DNA from: Methyloceanibacter sp.
GTDB lineage: Bacteria > Pseudomonadota > Alphaproteobacteria > Rhizobiales > Methyloligellaceae
Assembly: GCA_022865725.1 (NCBI GenBank)
Contig: JALHTP010000323.1
Location: forward strand, 1 to 9,444
Reading direction: 5' to 3'
DNA length: 9,444 nt
The translations under genes were made by a program, and so were the position numbers. This document shows, piece by piece, positions 1 to 7,402 of the stretch. Numbering within the stretch: position 1 is the stretch's first letter; the number at the start of each line of letters is the position of its first letter. The notes under the pieces were generated by a model that saw only the letters and a program-made list of their open reading frames with translations, made no database searches and was not told the DNA's origin.

Positions 1-229
1 CCCCGCCTGTCCCCGACTGACGCGCCCTAAGCGGGCTTGCCGTTTCATCGGTGCGACGCGCACCGGTCCAGCTTTTTGCCCTCTATGGTCCGGATGCGCC
101 ATCGACTCAAGCCCTTTTCACGCGTTTCACTGGGCCGCGACGTTGCAGCATCCCGAATCGGCGAGGCCCGATCTTGCCCCCAACAGATTCCCAGTGAATT
201 AACGGACGCTGGCTTGCCGACCGTTCCGT
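1..229. other. Left flank with no supported gene
   Basis: I find no convincing gene here. One plus frame is closed by a TAA at 28-30 and could be the last nine codons of a gene entering from the left, but this is too short to judge. Longer open frames on both strands (about 37-441 plus, 446-45 minus) overlap the real minus-strand gene that begins at 865, have Arg/Pro/Ser-rich or His/Arg-rich compositions typical of shadow frames in GC-rich DNA, and resemble no family I know. The region holds a perfect hairpin at 49-65 and an imperfect one at 201-230, both described separately. Confidence 0.5.
49..65. repeat. Perfect 7-bp GC-rich hairpin
   Basis: CGGTGCG (49-55) and CGCACCG (59-65) are exact reverse complements separated by ACG. 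A run of five T follows at 73-77 on the plus strand, seven bases after the stem. It may be an intrinsic terminator of a plus-strand gene ending near position 30, but the T run lies too far from the stem for a textbook terminator. On the minus strand no T run follows the stem. Confidence 0.4.
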
Positions 230-230
230 T
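201..230 (-). terminator. Weak stem-loop at the end of the Pr6Pr gene
   Basis: AACGGA (201-206) and TCCGTT (225-230) are reverse complements, and a short GGC/GCC pairing is possible inside the loop. The structure touches the stop codon of the minus-strand membrane protein gene (230-232). After it the minus strand reads AATTC, so there is no real T tract. It could end or protect the transcript, but the support is thin. Confidence 0.2.
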
Positions 231-865
231 CAACCGGGCTTGCGCGCCTCGACGGCGCCGAGCATGCGGTCGATCCCGACGAGTACGAGGCCGAGAAAGG
301 CGAAGGCAGCCGTCAGCACCGCCATGTTCAGCAACACCCGGTCGTAGCCGAGCTGCGTCACATCGAGGAAGAGATAAGGGTAGTAGCCCGTCACTGCCCC
401 GTGGATCAGCGAATAAAAGGTGTAAGAGACGGGGAAGATGAGCCACCAGGGGACCGACTTTATGCGGAGCGTCCCCTTCGGCACGAAGACGAGCCAGTCA
501 ATGAGATAGAGAGCGGGCGCCACGCAATGCTCGATCGTATCGGCGACCAGCTGCCAGCCTTCCGGATTCCAGAGCTTTCGCAAGATCGTGTAATACACCG
601 CCGAAACGACGATGATGTAGGAGGCGATCGCCGTTCGCACCGAAGGACGCGAGAAGAACGCGCCCAATCTCGACTCTGGCGCGAGCCATGGCAGGGTCAT
701 GGCAAGCGCGACGAGGATGTTCGACAGCATTGTGAAGAAGGCGAGCAGGTCGATCGCCGCCTCGACGAGGTCGCCTTCGGTCTTGTAGCGAACGATGAGA
801 TAATATTGGAGGGCGATCGCGAACCAGCCGATCGCGGCCGCGACCATGCGAAACCAAAGCTGCAT
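230..865 (-). CDS. Pr6Pr family six-helix membrane protein
   Basis: This 211-residue integral membrane protein resembles the prokaryotic Pr6Pr family, distant relatives of eukaryotic AIG1, ADTRP and FAR-17a. Six hydrophobic segments are visible at about residues 5-25, 38-60, 77-95, 113-128, 139-157 and 178-199. Family-like stretches are LWNPEGW (99-104 region), LIDWLVFVPKG (121-131) and GYYPYLFLDV (160-169). In human AIG1 and ADTRP, known threonine hydrolases of fatty acid esters of hydroxy fatty acids, a Thr in the second segment and a His in a later one are catalytic; here T45 (in FFTMLSN) and H113 (in IEHCVAP) occupy similar places. An in-frame ATG exists at 895, but the ATG at 865 is preferred because GGGGAGGGGG stands five bases upstream and because the residues in between (MPGGKGEGDV) encode that ribosome site. 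The gene stands alone. Activity of this protein is not known. Confidence 0.85.
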   Translation of the reverse strand: MQLWFRMVAAAIGWFAIALQYYLIVRYKTEGDLVEAAIDLLAFFTMLSNILVALAMTLPWLAPESRLGAFFSRPSVRTAIASYIIVVSAVYYTILRKLWNPEGWQLVADTIEHCVAPALYLIDWLVFVPKGTLRIKSVPWWLIFPVSYTFYSLIHGAVTGYYPYLFLDVTQLGYDRVLLNMAVLTAAFAFLGLVLVGIDRMLGAVEARKPG

Positions 866-870
866 GACGT

Positions 871-880
871 CCCCCTCCCC
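871..880 (-). promoter_or_regulatory. Ribosome binding site deciding the Pr6Pr start
   Basis: On the minus strand GGGGAGGGGG lies five bases before the ATG at 865. Choosing the ATG at 895 would place this purine tract inside the coding region, so 865 is the better start. Confidence 0.6.
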
Positions 881-904
881 TTTGCCCCCTGGCATGAGAG
901 GCCA

Positions 905-932
905 GGCTAGCCTAACCCGCCAGCACCCTCAA
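905..932 (-). promoter_or_regulatory. Candidate promoter of the Pr6Pr gene
   Basis: On the minus strand TTGAGG (932-927) and CTAGCC (910-905) are separated by 16 bases, near the alphaproteobacterial housekeeping pattern TTGAC-N16/17-CTATAT. Transcription would begin near 898, too close to the ATG at 895 for efficient use of that codon, which again favours the start at 865. The -10 part lies inside a 10-base palindrome AGGCTAGCCT (904-913). This is a match by eye and could be chance. Confidence 0.3.
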
Positions 933-988
933 ATCCCAAACGAAAAGAGCCATCGCACGCGGCGCCCCCCACGATCATCGACGCTTTC

Positions 989-1017
989 TTGTGCAGGCAA
1001 GGCGAATTGGCTAAGCA
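989..1017 (+). promoter_or_regulatory. Candidate promoter of the CDGSH gene
   Basis: TTGTGC (989-994) and CTAAGC (1011-1016) are 16 bases apart; shifting by one gives TAAGCA with a spacing of 17. The -35 part is fair and the -10 part is weak. The leader to the ATG at 1068 would be about 45 bases. Confidence 0.22.
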
Positions 1018-1067
1018 AGGCTGAAGCATTGCGCCGCCAAACGGCCGGTTGGGCAAAGGACATCATC

Positions 1068-1307
1068 ATGGCAGAGCCAGAGCGACCGCAGCTCAACCCC
1101 TATCAAGTCGAGCTCGAGGGCGGCAAACGCTACGCTTGGTGCCGCTGCGGGCGGAGCCAGAAGCAGCCTTTCTGCGACGGCTCGCATGCCGGCACCGGGA
1201 TCGAGCCGCTGATGTTCACCGCCGAGCGGACCGAGCTTGCGCTTCTCTGCGGCTGCAAGGATACCGGCGATCCGCCCTACTGCGACGGCTCGCATCTGCT
1301 GCTGTGA
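1068..1307 (+). CDS. Tandem CDGSH iron-sulfur domain protein
   Basis: This 79-residue protein carries two CDGSH-type zinc-finger-like motifs, each C-X-C-X8-C-D-G-S-H: C25, C27, C36, H40 and C61, C63, C72, H76. In this family three Cys and one His hold a [2Fe-2S] cluster, so two clusters are expected. The pattern is that of the mitochondrial CISD3/Miner2 and bacterial small CDGSH proteins, which are monomers with two motifs; mitoNEET-type proteins have one motif and dimerise. There is no membrane segment, so it should be cytosolic, with a likely role in electron or cluster transfer; the partner is unknown. The reading frame is open back to 846, but the ATG at 1068 is chosen because AAAGGA lies seven bases upstream and the extra residues look non-coding. 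It appears to be a single-gene unit, followed by 111 bases before livH. Confidence 0.92.
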   Translation: MAEPERPQLNPYQVELEGGKRYAWCRCGRSQKQPFCDGSHAGTGIEPLMFTAERTELALLCGCKDTGDPPYCDGSHLLL

Positions 1308-1336
1308 TTTTGGGCATGCACAGCGGAGACGCAGCG

Positions 1337-1366
1337 TTGTACGCGGCGGGCCCTTCTTGCTAAGAA
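1337..1366 (+). promoter_or_regulatory. Candidate promoter of the liv operon
   Basis: TTGTAC (1337-1342) is followed after 17 bases by CTAAGA (1360-1365), or after 18 bases by TAAGAA with a TGC in the extended -10 position. Transcription would start near 1372, giving a leader of about 47 bases before livH. It is the only pair I find between the CDGSH stop and livH, but the -10 match is poor. Confidence 0.3.
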
Positions 1367-1368
1367 GG
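1352..1368 (+). repeat. Perfect 7-bp hairpin upstream of livH
   Basis: CCTTCTT (1352-1358) and AAGAAGG (1362-1368) are exact reverse complements around GCT. No T tract follows, so it is not a standard terminator of the CDGSH gene. It coincides with the presumed -10 element of the liv promoter, so as a DNA palindrome it could be an operator. Confidence 0.35.
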
Positions 1369-1418
1369 TCGAGCCATCTGGGCCAAGAGCCCGGGGCACA
1401 AGGGGGACGCGAAGGCCA

Positions 1419-2329
1419 ATGGCCTATTTCCTACAGCAGCTGATCAACGGGATCGCGCTTGGCTCGATCTACGGGCTGATCGCCATAGGCTACACCATGG
1501 TCTACGGCATCATCGGCATGATCAATTTCGCCCATGGCGACATCTTCATGGTGGGCGCCTTCATCGCGCTGATCGCCTTTCTCGCGGTGATGAGCCTCGG
1601 CATCACGATGATCCCGCTTGCGCTCCTCATCGTGCTGCTCGTCGCCATGGCGCTTACCGCGGTATGGGGCTGGACGGTGGAGCGCATCGCCTACCGGCCG
1701 TTGCGCGAATCGTTCCGCCTGGCGCCGCTCATCACCGCCATCGGCATGTCGATCGTGCTGCAGAATTTCATTCAGGTGGCGCAAGGGGCGCGGGTGAAGC
1801 CGCTCCAGCCCGTGATCACGGGAGGCTACACTTTGTTCGAGCAGGACGGCTTCGCCGTCAATCTCTCCAATATCCAGATCCTCATCGTGTTCACGACGCT
1901 CGTGCTGATGACGGTGTTCTGGCTGATTATCACCCGCACCGCGCTCGGCCGGTCGCAGCGCGCCTGCGAACAGGACCGGCTGATGGCCGCGCTGTCCGGC
2001 GTCAATGTCGACCGCACCATCTCGCTCACCTTCGTGCTCGGTGCTTCGCTCGCAGCCGTGGCCGGCCTGCTTTACCTTCTCTATTACGGGGTGATCGACT
2101 TCTATATTGGTTTCGTCGCCGGCATCAAAGCCTTCACCGCGGCGGTGTTCGGCGGCATCGGCTCGCTGCCCGGCGCCATGCTCGGCGGCCTCGTCATCGG
2201 CCTGATCGAGACCTTCTGGTCGGCCTATTTCACCATTGAGTACAAGGATGTCGCGGCCTTCTCGATGCTCGCGATCGTGCTCATCTTTTTCCCGACCGGC
2301 CTGCTCGGCCGTCCCGAGGTGGAGAAGGT

Positions 2330-2333
<4 letters not shown>
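1419..2333 (+). CDS. livH: Branched-chain amino acid ABC transporter permease LivH
   Basis: This 304-residue inner-membrane permease is one of the two channel subunits of a Liv-type importer (BPD_transp_2 family; E. coli LivH has 308 residues). The N-terminus is nearly the family signature: LQQLINGIALGSIYGLIAIG at 5-24, then YTMVYGIIGMINFAHGD at 25-41. Hydrophobic helices fill most of the chain. The cytoplasmic loop at about 173-196 (TALGRSQRACEQDRLMAALSG) is the coupling region that contacts the ATPases, followed by the conserved FTAAVFGGIGSLPGAMLGG at 239-257. The ATG at 1419 is preceded by GAAGG only three bases away and GGGGGA eleven bases away, a modest ribosome site. It is the first gene of the operon; its TGA overlaps the livM start by four bases. 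Amino acids are the likely substrate class, with the exact specificity set by the binding protein. Confidence 0.97.
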
Positions 2334-3882
<1,549 letters not shown>

Positions 3883-3886
<4 letters not shown>

Positions 3887-4728
3887 CGACGTGGCATGCC
3901 GCCCCCCTGCTCAAGGTCGAGCACCTCACCATGCGCTTCGGTGGGCTGATCGCCGTCGACGACGTTTCTTTCTCGGTCGGCCGCAACGACATCACCGCGC
4001 TGATCGGGCCGAACGGCGCCGGCAAGACCACGGTGTTCAATTGCATCACCGGCTTCTACAAGCCGACCGAGGGGATGATGCAGCTCACCCATCCCGACGG
4101 CCAGGGCTTCAATCTGGAACGGCTCGACGACCACGACATTAATTCCCGCGCGCGTGTCGCCCGCACCTTCCAGAACATCCGGCTGTTTCAAGGCATGACG
4201 GTGCTGGAGAACCTGATGGTGGCGCAGCACAACGTGCTCATGCGCGCCTCGGGGCTCACCATCGGCGCCATTCTCGGGATCGGCGGCTTCGGCAAGGCCG
4301 AGAAAGAGGCCGTCGAGCTTGCCCGGCACTGGCTCGACCGGGTGGGAATCACGCGCCGCGCCGACGAGCCGGCCGGTTCCCTCCCCTACGGCGATCAGCG
4401 ACGGCTCGAGATCGCTCGCGCCATGTGCACGCGGCCTCTGCTGCTTTGCCTGGACGAGCCGGCGGCCGGACTGAATGCGCGCGAAAGCGACGGGCTCAAC
4501 GAGCTCCTGTTTTCGATCCGCGCGCAGGAAGGCATCGCGCTCCTGCTCATCGAGCACGACATGAGCGTGGTGATGCGCATCTCCGACCATGTCGTGGTGC
4601 TCGATTACGGCAAGAAGATCGCCGACGGGACCACCGATGAGGCGAGGAACGACCCGCGCGTCATCGCCGCCTATCTCGGCGTTCCGGACGAAGAGCTGCC
4701 GCTGGTCGAGCGCGAGGTGGGGCTATGA
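3883..4728 (+). CDS. livG: Branched-chain amino acid ABC transporter ATPase LivG
   Basis: This 281-residue cytoplasmic ATPase powers the importer together with LivF. Visible elements are Walker A GPNGAGKTT (42-50), the Q-loop Q97 in RTFQNIRLF, the signature region LPYGDQRRLEIARA (167-180), Walker B LLLCLDEP (186-193) and the switch H225 in LLIEHDMSVV. The stretch DEPAAGLNARES after Walker B is characteristic of LivG. The signature has Asp171 in a place usually held by Gln or Gly; I believe this is a common variant in this subfamily and not a defect. The protein is somewhat longer than E. coli LivG (255), with an insertion around 67-85 and a tail of about 13 residues. The open frame extends far upstream in another frame of livM, but the ATG at 3883 is fixed by the ATGA overlap with livM and an AGAAGG seven bases before it. 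Confidence 0.97.
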
Positions 4729-5480
4729 CCGCGCCGCTCCTGGAAATGCACAAGGTGACGGCCTGCTATGGCGTGCTCCCGATCCTGCATGGCATCGACC
4801 TCCACATCCAGGAGGGCGAGATCGTCGCCCTGATCGGCGGCAACGGCGCCGGCAAAACCACGCTGATGATGACCATCTTCGGGCGCCCCCGCGCCAACGA
4901 AGGCCGCATCATCTTCCAGGGGCGCGACATCACCTCTCTTCCCACGCATGAGGTCGCGCGGCTCGGCATCGTGCAGTCGCCGGAAGGACGCCGCATCTTC
5001 TCGCGCATGACGGTGCTGGAGAACTTGCAGATGGGCGCCATCGTCGCCAGCGATCCCGCCAGCTTCGATGGAGATCTCCAGCGCGTCTATGCGCTCTTCC
5101 CGCTGCTCAAGGCGCGGCAGCATCAGCGCGGCGGCACGTTGTCGGGCGGCGAGCAGCAGATGCTCGCCATTGCCCGCGCGCTGATGGGACGACCCAAGCT
5201 CCTGTTGCTCGACGAGCCGTCGCTCGGCCTGGCGCCGCTGATCGTGAAACAGATCTTCGCCGCGATCCGCGCGCTCAATTCCGACTATGGCCTGACCGTG
5301 TTCCTCGTCGAGCAGAGCGCCTATCACGCGCTCAAGCTCGCCCATCGCGGCTATGTCATGGTCAATGGCAGGATCACGATGAGCGGCTCTGGCGCCGAGC
5401 TGCTCGGCAGCCCCGAGGTGCAGGCAGCCTATCTCGAAGGGGGCACCGGCAGCGCCGCCCAGCAGGGAGGACGGCATTGA
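4725..5480 (+). CDS. livF: Branched-chain amino acid ABC transporter ATPase LivF
   Basis: This is the second ATPase, 251 residues. It shows Walker A GGNGAGKT (38-45), Q-loop Q85 in GIVQSPEGRRIF, the signature LSGGEQQMLAIARAL (139-153), Walker B LLLLDEP (159-165) followed by SLGLAPL, and the switch position occupied by Gln (LVEQSAY, Q197) instead of His, which is normal for LivF proteins. The QSPEGRRIF and MTVLENLQMG stretches are typical of this subfamily. The ATG at 4725 overlaps the livG TGA by four bases. The last codons carry the sequence GGGAGG (5465-5470) that acts as ribosome site for the next gene. LivF is expected to pair with LivG on the inner face of the LivHM channel. Confidence 0.97.
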   Translation: MTAPLLEMHKVTACYGVLPILHGIDLHIQEGEIVALIGGNGAGKTTLMMTIFGRPRANEGRIIFQGRDITSLPTHEVARLGIVQSPEGRRIFSRMTVLENLQMGAIVASDPASFDGDLQRVYALFPLLKARQHQRGGTLSGGEQQMLAIARALMGRPKLLLLDEPSLGLAPLIVKQIFAAIRALNSDYGLTVFLVEQSAYHALKLAHRGYVMVNGRITMSGSGAELLGSPEVQAAYLEGGTGSAAQQGGRH

Positions 5481-5821
5481 GCTGGCTCTCCGACGACAGC
5501 TTTCGCGTCTTCCTCGTGCTCACTTTGATCCTCGGGGGCGGCGCGGCTTTCCTTGCCGGAAAGGGCCTGGCGCGCTCGTGGAAGCCGTTCGGACGGGTGT
5601 TCTTCTATATTGCGCTGCTCACCGCCGCGGTTCGCTTCTTCCATTACGCCCTGTTCGACGGGGAGCTGCTGTCGCTCTATTATTATCTCGTCACCTATGC
5701 CCTGCTCCTTGCGGCGGCGTGCCTCGGCTTCCGCCTGATGCGGACGACACAAATGGTGACGCAATATCGTTGGCTCTACGAGCGGACAGGCCTGCTCACC
5801 TGGCGCGAGCGGCTGAGTTGA
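5477..5821 (+). CDS. DUF6867-like small membrane protein in the liv operon
   Basis: This 114-residue protein has three hydrophobic segments, at about 8-27, 39-58 and 65-86, and a basic, aromatic C-terminal tail. From memory it resembles the DUF6867 family, small proteins found inside Liv operons of Hyphomicrobiales; the marks are RFFHYALFDGELLSLYYYL (about 54-72) and the tail QMVTQYRWLYERTG (about 93-106). No function is known to me. The start is TTG at 5477, sharing bases with the livF TGA at 5478-5480, and GGGAGG at 5465-5470 lies six bases upstream. The coupled start argues that it is made in step with the transporter subunits, so an accessory or stabilising subunit of the LivHMGF complex is a reasonable inference. 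Any other role in the membrane remains possible. The family name should be confirmed by a profile search. Confidence 0.85.
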   Translation: MSWLSDDSFRVFLVLTLILGGGAAFLAGKGLARSWKPFGRVFFYIALLTAAVRFFHYALFDGELLSLYYYLVTYALLLAAACLGFRLMRTTQMVTQYRWLYERTGLLTWRERLS

Positions 5822-5835
5822 GCGATCGCGCGCGG

Positions 5836-5851
5836 ATCAGCACAAACTGAT
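5836..5851 (+). repeat. Short inverted repeat before the binding protein gene
   Basis: ATCAG (5836-5840) and CTGAT (5847-5851) form a 5-base inverted repeat around CACAAA in the 68-base gap. A perfect GCGATCGC palindrome (5822-5829) lies just upstream. They might be a processing or regulatory structure between the membrane genes and the binding protein, but repeats this short are common by chance. Confidence 0.2.
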
Positions 5852-5889
5852 ATAGGGTGGTTCAAAGTCTTTCTCCGAGGGAGGTAACA

Positions 5890-7020
5890 ATGAAGCGTAT
5901 GGCCGGGCTGGTCGCAGCCCTCGCTCAAGTCGTCCTGATCGCCGGTTGCGGCGGGGGCGAGGAGAGCAACACCACGCCGATCGCGGTCGTCGGCCCGGTC
6001 ACGGGTCAGTATGCCTCCTTCGGGCAGCAGATGAAGAACGGCGCCGAGCTCGCCGTCGAGGACATCAACGCCGCTGGCGGCGTGCTCGGCAAGAAGCTCG
6101 ACCTCGATGTCGGCGACGATGCTTGCGATCCGAAGCAGGCGGTGGCGGTCGCCAACCAGATGACCGCGAATGGCGTGGCGCTCGTCGCCGGCCATTATTG
6201 CTCCGGCTCCTCGATCCCCGCCTCCAAGGTCTATGCCGAGAGCGACATGGTGCAGATCTCGCCGGCCTCGACCAACCCCGCCTTCACCGACGATCGCGCC
6301 GGTCCGAATATCTATCGCGTCTGCGGCCGCGACGATCAGCAAGGCGGCATCGCGGGCAAATATCTGGCGAGCCATTTCTCCGACCGGAACATCGCCATCA
6401 TCCACGACAAAACCGCTTACGGCAAAGGCATCGCCGACGAGGTCAAGAATGCGCTCAACGCGGCGGGCAAGCAGGAGGCGATGACCGAGGCCATCACCGC
6501 CGGCGAGAAGGACTACTCCGCGCTGGTCTCCAAGCTGAAGCAGGCCAATATCGACGTGCTGTTCCTCGGCGGCTACCACACCGAAGCCGGGCTGATCGTG
6601 CGGCAGATGCGCGACCAGGGCATGGCGACCGTGCTGATGGGCGGCGATGCGCTGATCACGCAGGAATATTGGTCGATCACCGGTCCGGCCGGCGAAGGCA
6701 CGCTGATGACCTTCTCCCCCGACCCGCGCAAGAACCCGGCCGCCGCCGAGGTGGTCAAGCGCTTCAAGGACAAGGGCGTCGAGCCTGAAGGTTATGTGCT
6801 CTACACCTACGCCGCGATCCAGGCCTGGAAGCAGGCGGCCGAGAAGGCGAAGTCGACGGCCTCAGCCGACGTGGTGAAGGCGCTCAACGACAACGAGTTC
6901 GACACGGTGGTCGGCAAGTTCAAGTTCAACGAGAAGGGCGATCCGAACCTGCCGCCTTATGCCGTCTATCGCTGGTCGAAGGGCACCTATGAGGAGATCA
7001 ACGAGCAGGCGCTCCAATAA
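5890..7020 (+). CDS. Branched-chain amino acid ABC transporter substrate-binding lipoprotein
   Basis: This 376-residue protein is a LivJ/LivK-type periplasmic binding protein (Peripla_BP_6). The mature part begins the usual fold with TPIAVVGPVTGQYASFGQQM (29-48). DDACDPKQAVAVANQM (76-91) and GHYCSGSSIPASKVY (101-115) match E. coli LivJ closely. C79 and C104 are 25 residues apart, as are the disulfide cysteines of LivJ. S105, S127/T128 (ISPASTNP) and E232 (GGYHTEAG) are the likely contacts for the amino acid. The N-terminus MKRMAGLVAALAQVVLIAGC ends in a lipobox IAGC with C20, predicting a lipid-anchored protein and not a freely soluble one. The ATG at 5890 is chosen over a GTG at 5857 because GGGAGG at 5879-5884 sits five bases upstream and the signal peptide starts there. 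Binding protein last in the operon differs from E. coli, where it comes first. Confidence 0.95.
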   Translation: MKRMAGLVAALAQVVLIAGCGGGEESNTTPIAVVGPVTGQYASFGQQMKNGAELAVEDINAAGGVLGKKLDLDVGDDACDPKQAVAVANQMTANGVALVAGHYCSGSSIPASKVYAESDMVQISPASTNPAFTDDRAGPNIYRVCGRDDQQGGIAGKYLASHFSDRNIAIIHDKTAYGKGIADEVKNALNAAGKQEAMTEAITAGEKDYSALVSKLKQANIDVLFLGGYHTEAGLIVRQMRDQGMATVLMGGDALITQEYWSITGPAGEGTLMTFSPDPRKNPAAAEVVKRFKDKGVEPEGYVLYTYAAIQAWKQAAEKAKSTASADVVKALNDNEFDTVVGKFKFNEKGDPNLPPYAVYRWSKGTYEEINEQALQ

Positions 7021-7029
7021 TCGGAGGGC

Positions 7030-7057
7030 CTAGACTCGGGACGCTCTAGCGCTTTTT
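7030..7057 (+). terminator. Possible terminator of the liv operon
   Basis: CTAGA (7030-7034) and TCTAG (7045-7049) can pair around a ten-base loop, and TTTTT follows at 7053-7057 after CGC. The position just after the binding protein stop is right for a terminator. The stem is short and AT-rich, and the sequence overlaps the end of the convergent gene, so support is limited. Confidence 0.3.
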
Positions 7058-7258
7058 CGCGGCAGACTGCTGGGCTTTGAAATAGGCCCCGAGCTCCTTC
7101 TCCACCCGCACCAGATCCTCGGGCAGCGGGAGCCCGAGGGCTTTGAACTCGTTCAGCTTCTCGAAGATGCGGAGATAGAGATCGTGCGGGTTCTCGGGCG
7201 GGGTGTCCATTTGGTTGATGAGGAGGGCAAGCTCCGCCTTGAGGTCGTCGAATGCCAT
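7046..7258 (-). CDS. Small conserved-looking hypothetical protein
   Basis: This 70-residue protein is not one I can name. It is charged and probably mostly helical, with no signal peptide or membrane segment, so it should be cytosolic. Heptad-like hydrophobic spacing in MAFDDLKAELALLINQMD (1-18) and in the stretch LYLRIFEKLNEFKALGLPLP (27-46), followed by EDLVRVEKELGAYFKAQQ (47-64), suggests a small helical bundle or hairpin. The tail is basic (AAKKR). A purine-rich GGGAAGGGAG lies about ten bases before the ATG at 7258. It runs convergent to the transporter binding protein, with only 25 bases between the stops, and divergent from the membrane protein gene at 7403. Clean coding composition in this frame is the main reason I accept it. 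Function unknown. Confidence 0.7.
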   Translation of the reverse strand: MAFDDLKAELALLINQMDTPPENPHDLYLRIFEKLNEFKALGLPLPEDLVRVEKELGAYFKAQQSAAKKR

Positions 7259-7270
7259 GGTCTAAATGCT

Positions 7271-7300
7271 CCCTTCCCCGCTTCGCTGCCTGGCGAAGGG
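7271..7300 (-). repeat. Two overlapping inverted repeats in a leader
   Basis: CTTCGC (7281-7286) pairs with GCGAAG (7293-7298) around a six-base loop. CCCTTC (7271-7276) can instead pair with GAAGGG (7295-7300), so two stems compete for the same arm. The sequence lies in the upstream region of the 70-residue minus-strand gene and includes its presumed ribosome site, so alternative folding could affect translation. Short repeats like these may be chance. Confidence 0.25.
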
Positions 7301-7353
7301 ACCATAAATGCCGCGCCCGGGCAAGCGGCCCTCGCCCGGCCCAACGCCTGCGA

Positions 7354-7382
7354 TTGCGGCCGGCCCGTTTCCCCTGCATAAT
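7354..7382 (+). promoter_or_regulatory. Candidate promoter of the 7403 membrane protein gene
   Basis: TTGCGG (7354-7359) and CATAAT (7377-7382) are exactly 17 bases apart. CATAAT matches the sigma-70 -10 consensus at five of six places and stands out in this GC-rich DNA. Transcription would start near 7389, only about 14 bases before the first ATG. This is the best promoter match in the window. Confidence 0.45.
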
Positions 7383-7402
7383 TAAGGCTCGTAAACGGCG
7401 GG

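Noticed and set aside
82..110. A minus-strand promoter-like pair TTGAGT-N17-CATAGA, with an open frame of 16 codons from the ATG at 48 to the left edge
   Set aside because: The strong hairpin at 49-65 lies directly before the ATG where a ribosome site should be, no purine-rich site is visible, and 16 codons are too few to judge.
4395..4420. LivG signature with Asp in an unusual place as a sign of a dead ATPase
   Set aside because: Walker A, Walker B, Q-loop and switch His are all intact, and I believe the YGDQRR form is a regular variant of this subfamily.
5300..5320. LivF lacking the switch histidine
   Set aside because: Gln at this position (LVEQ) is normal for LivF-type ATPases.
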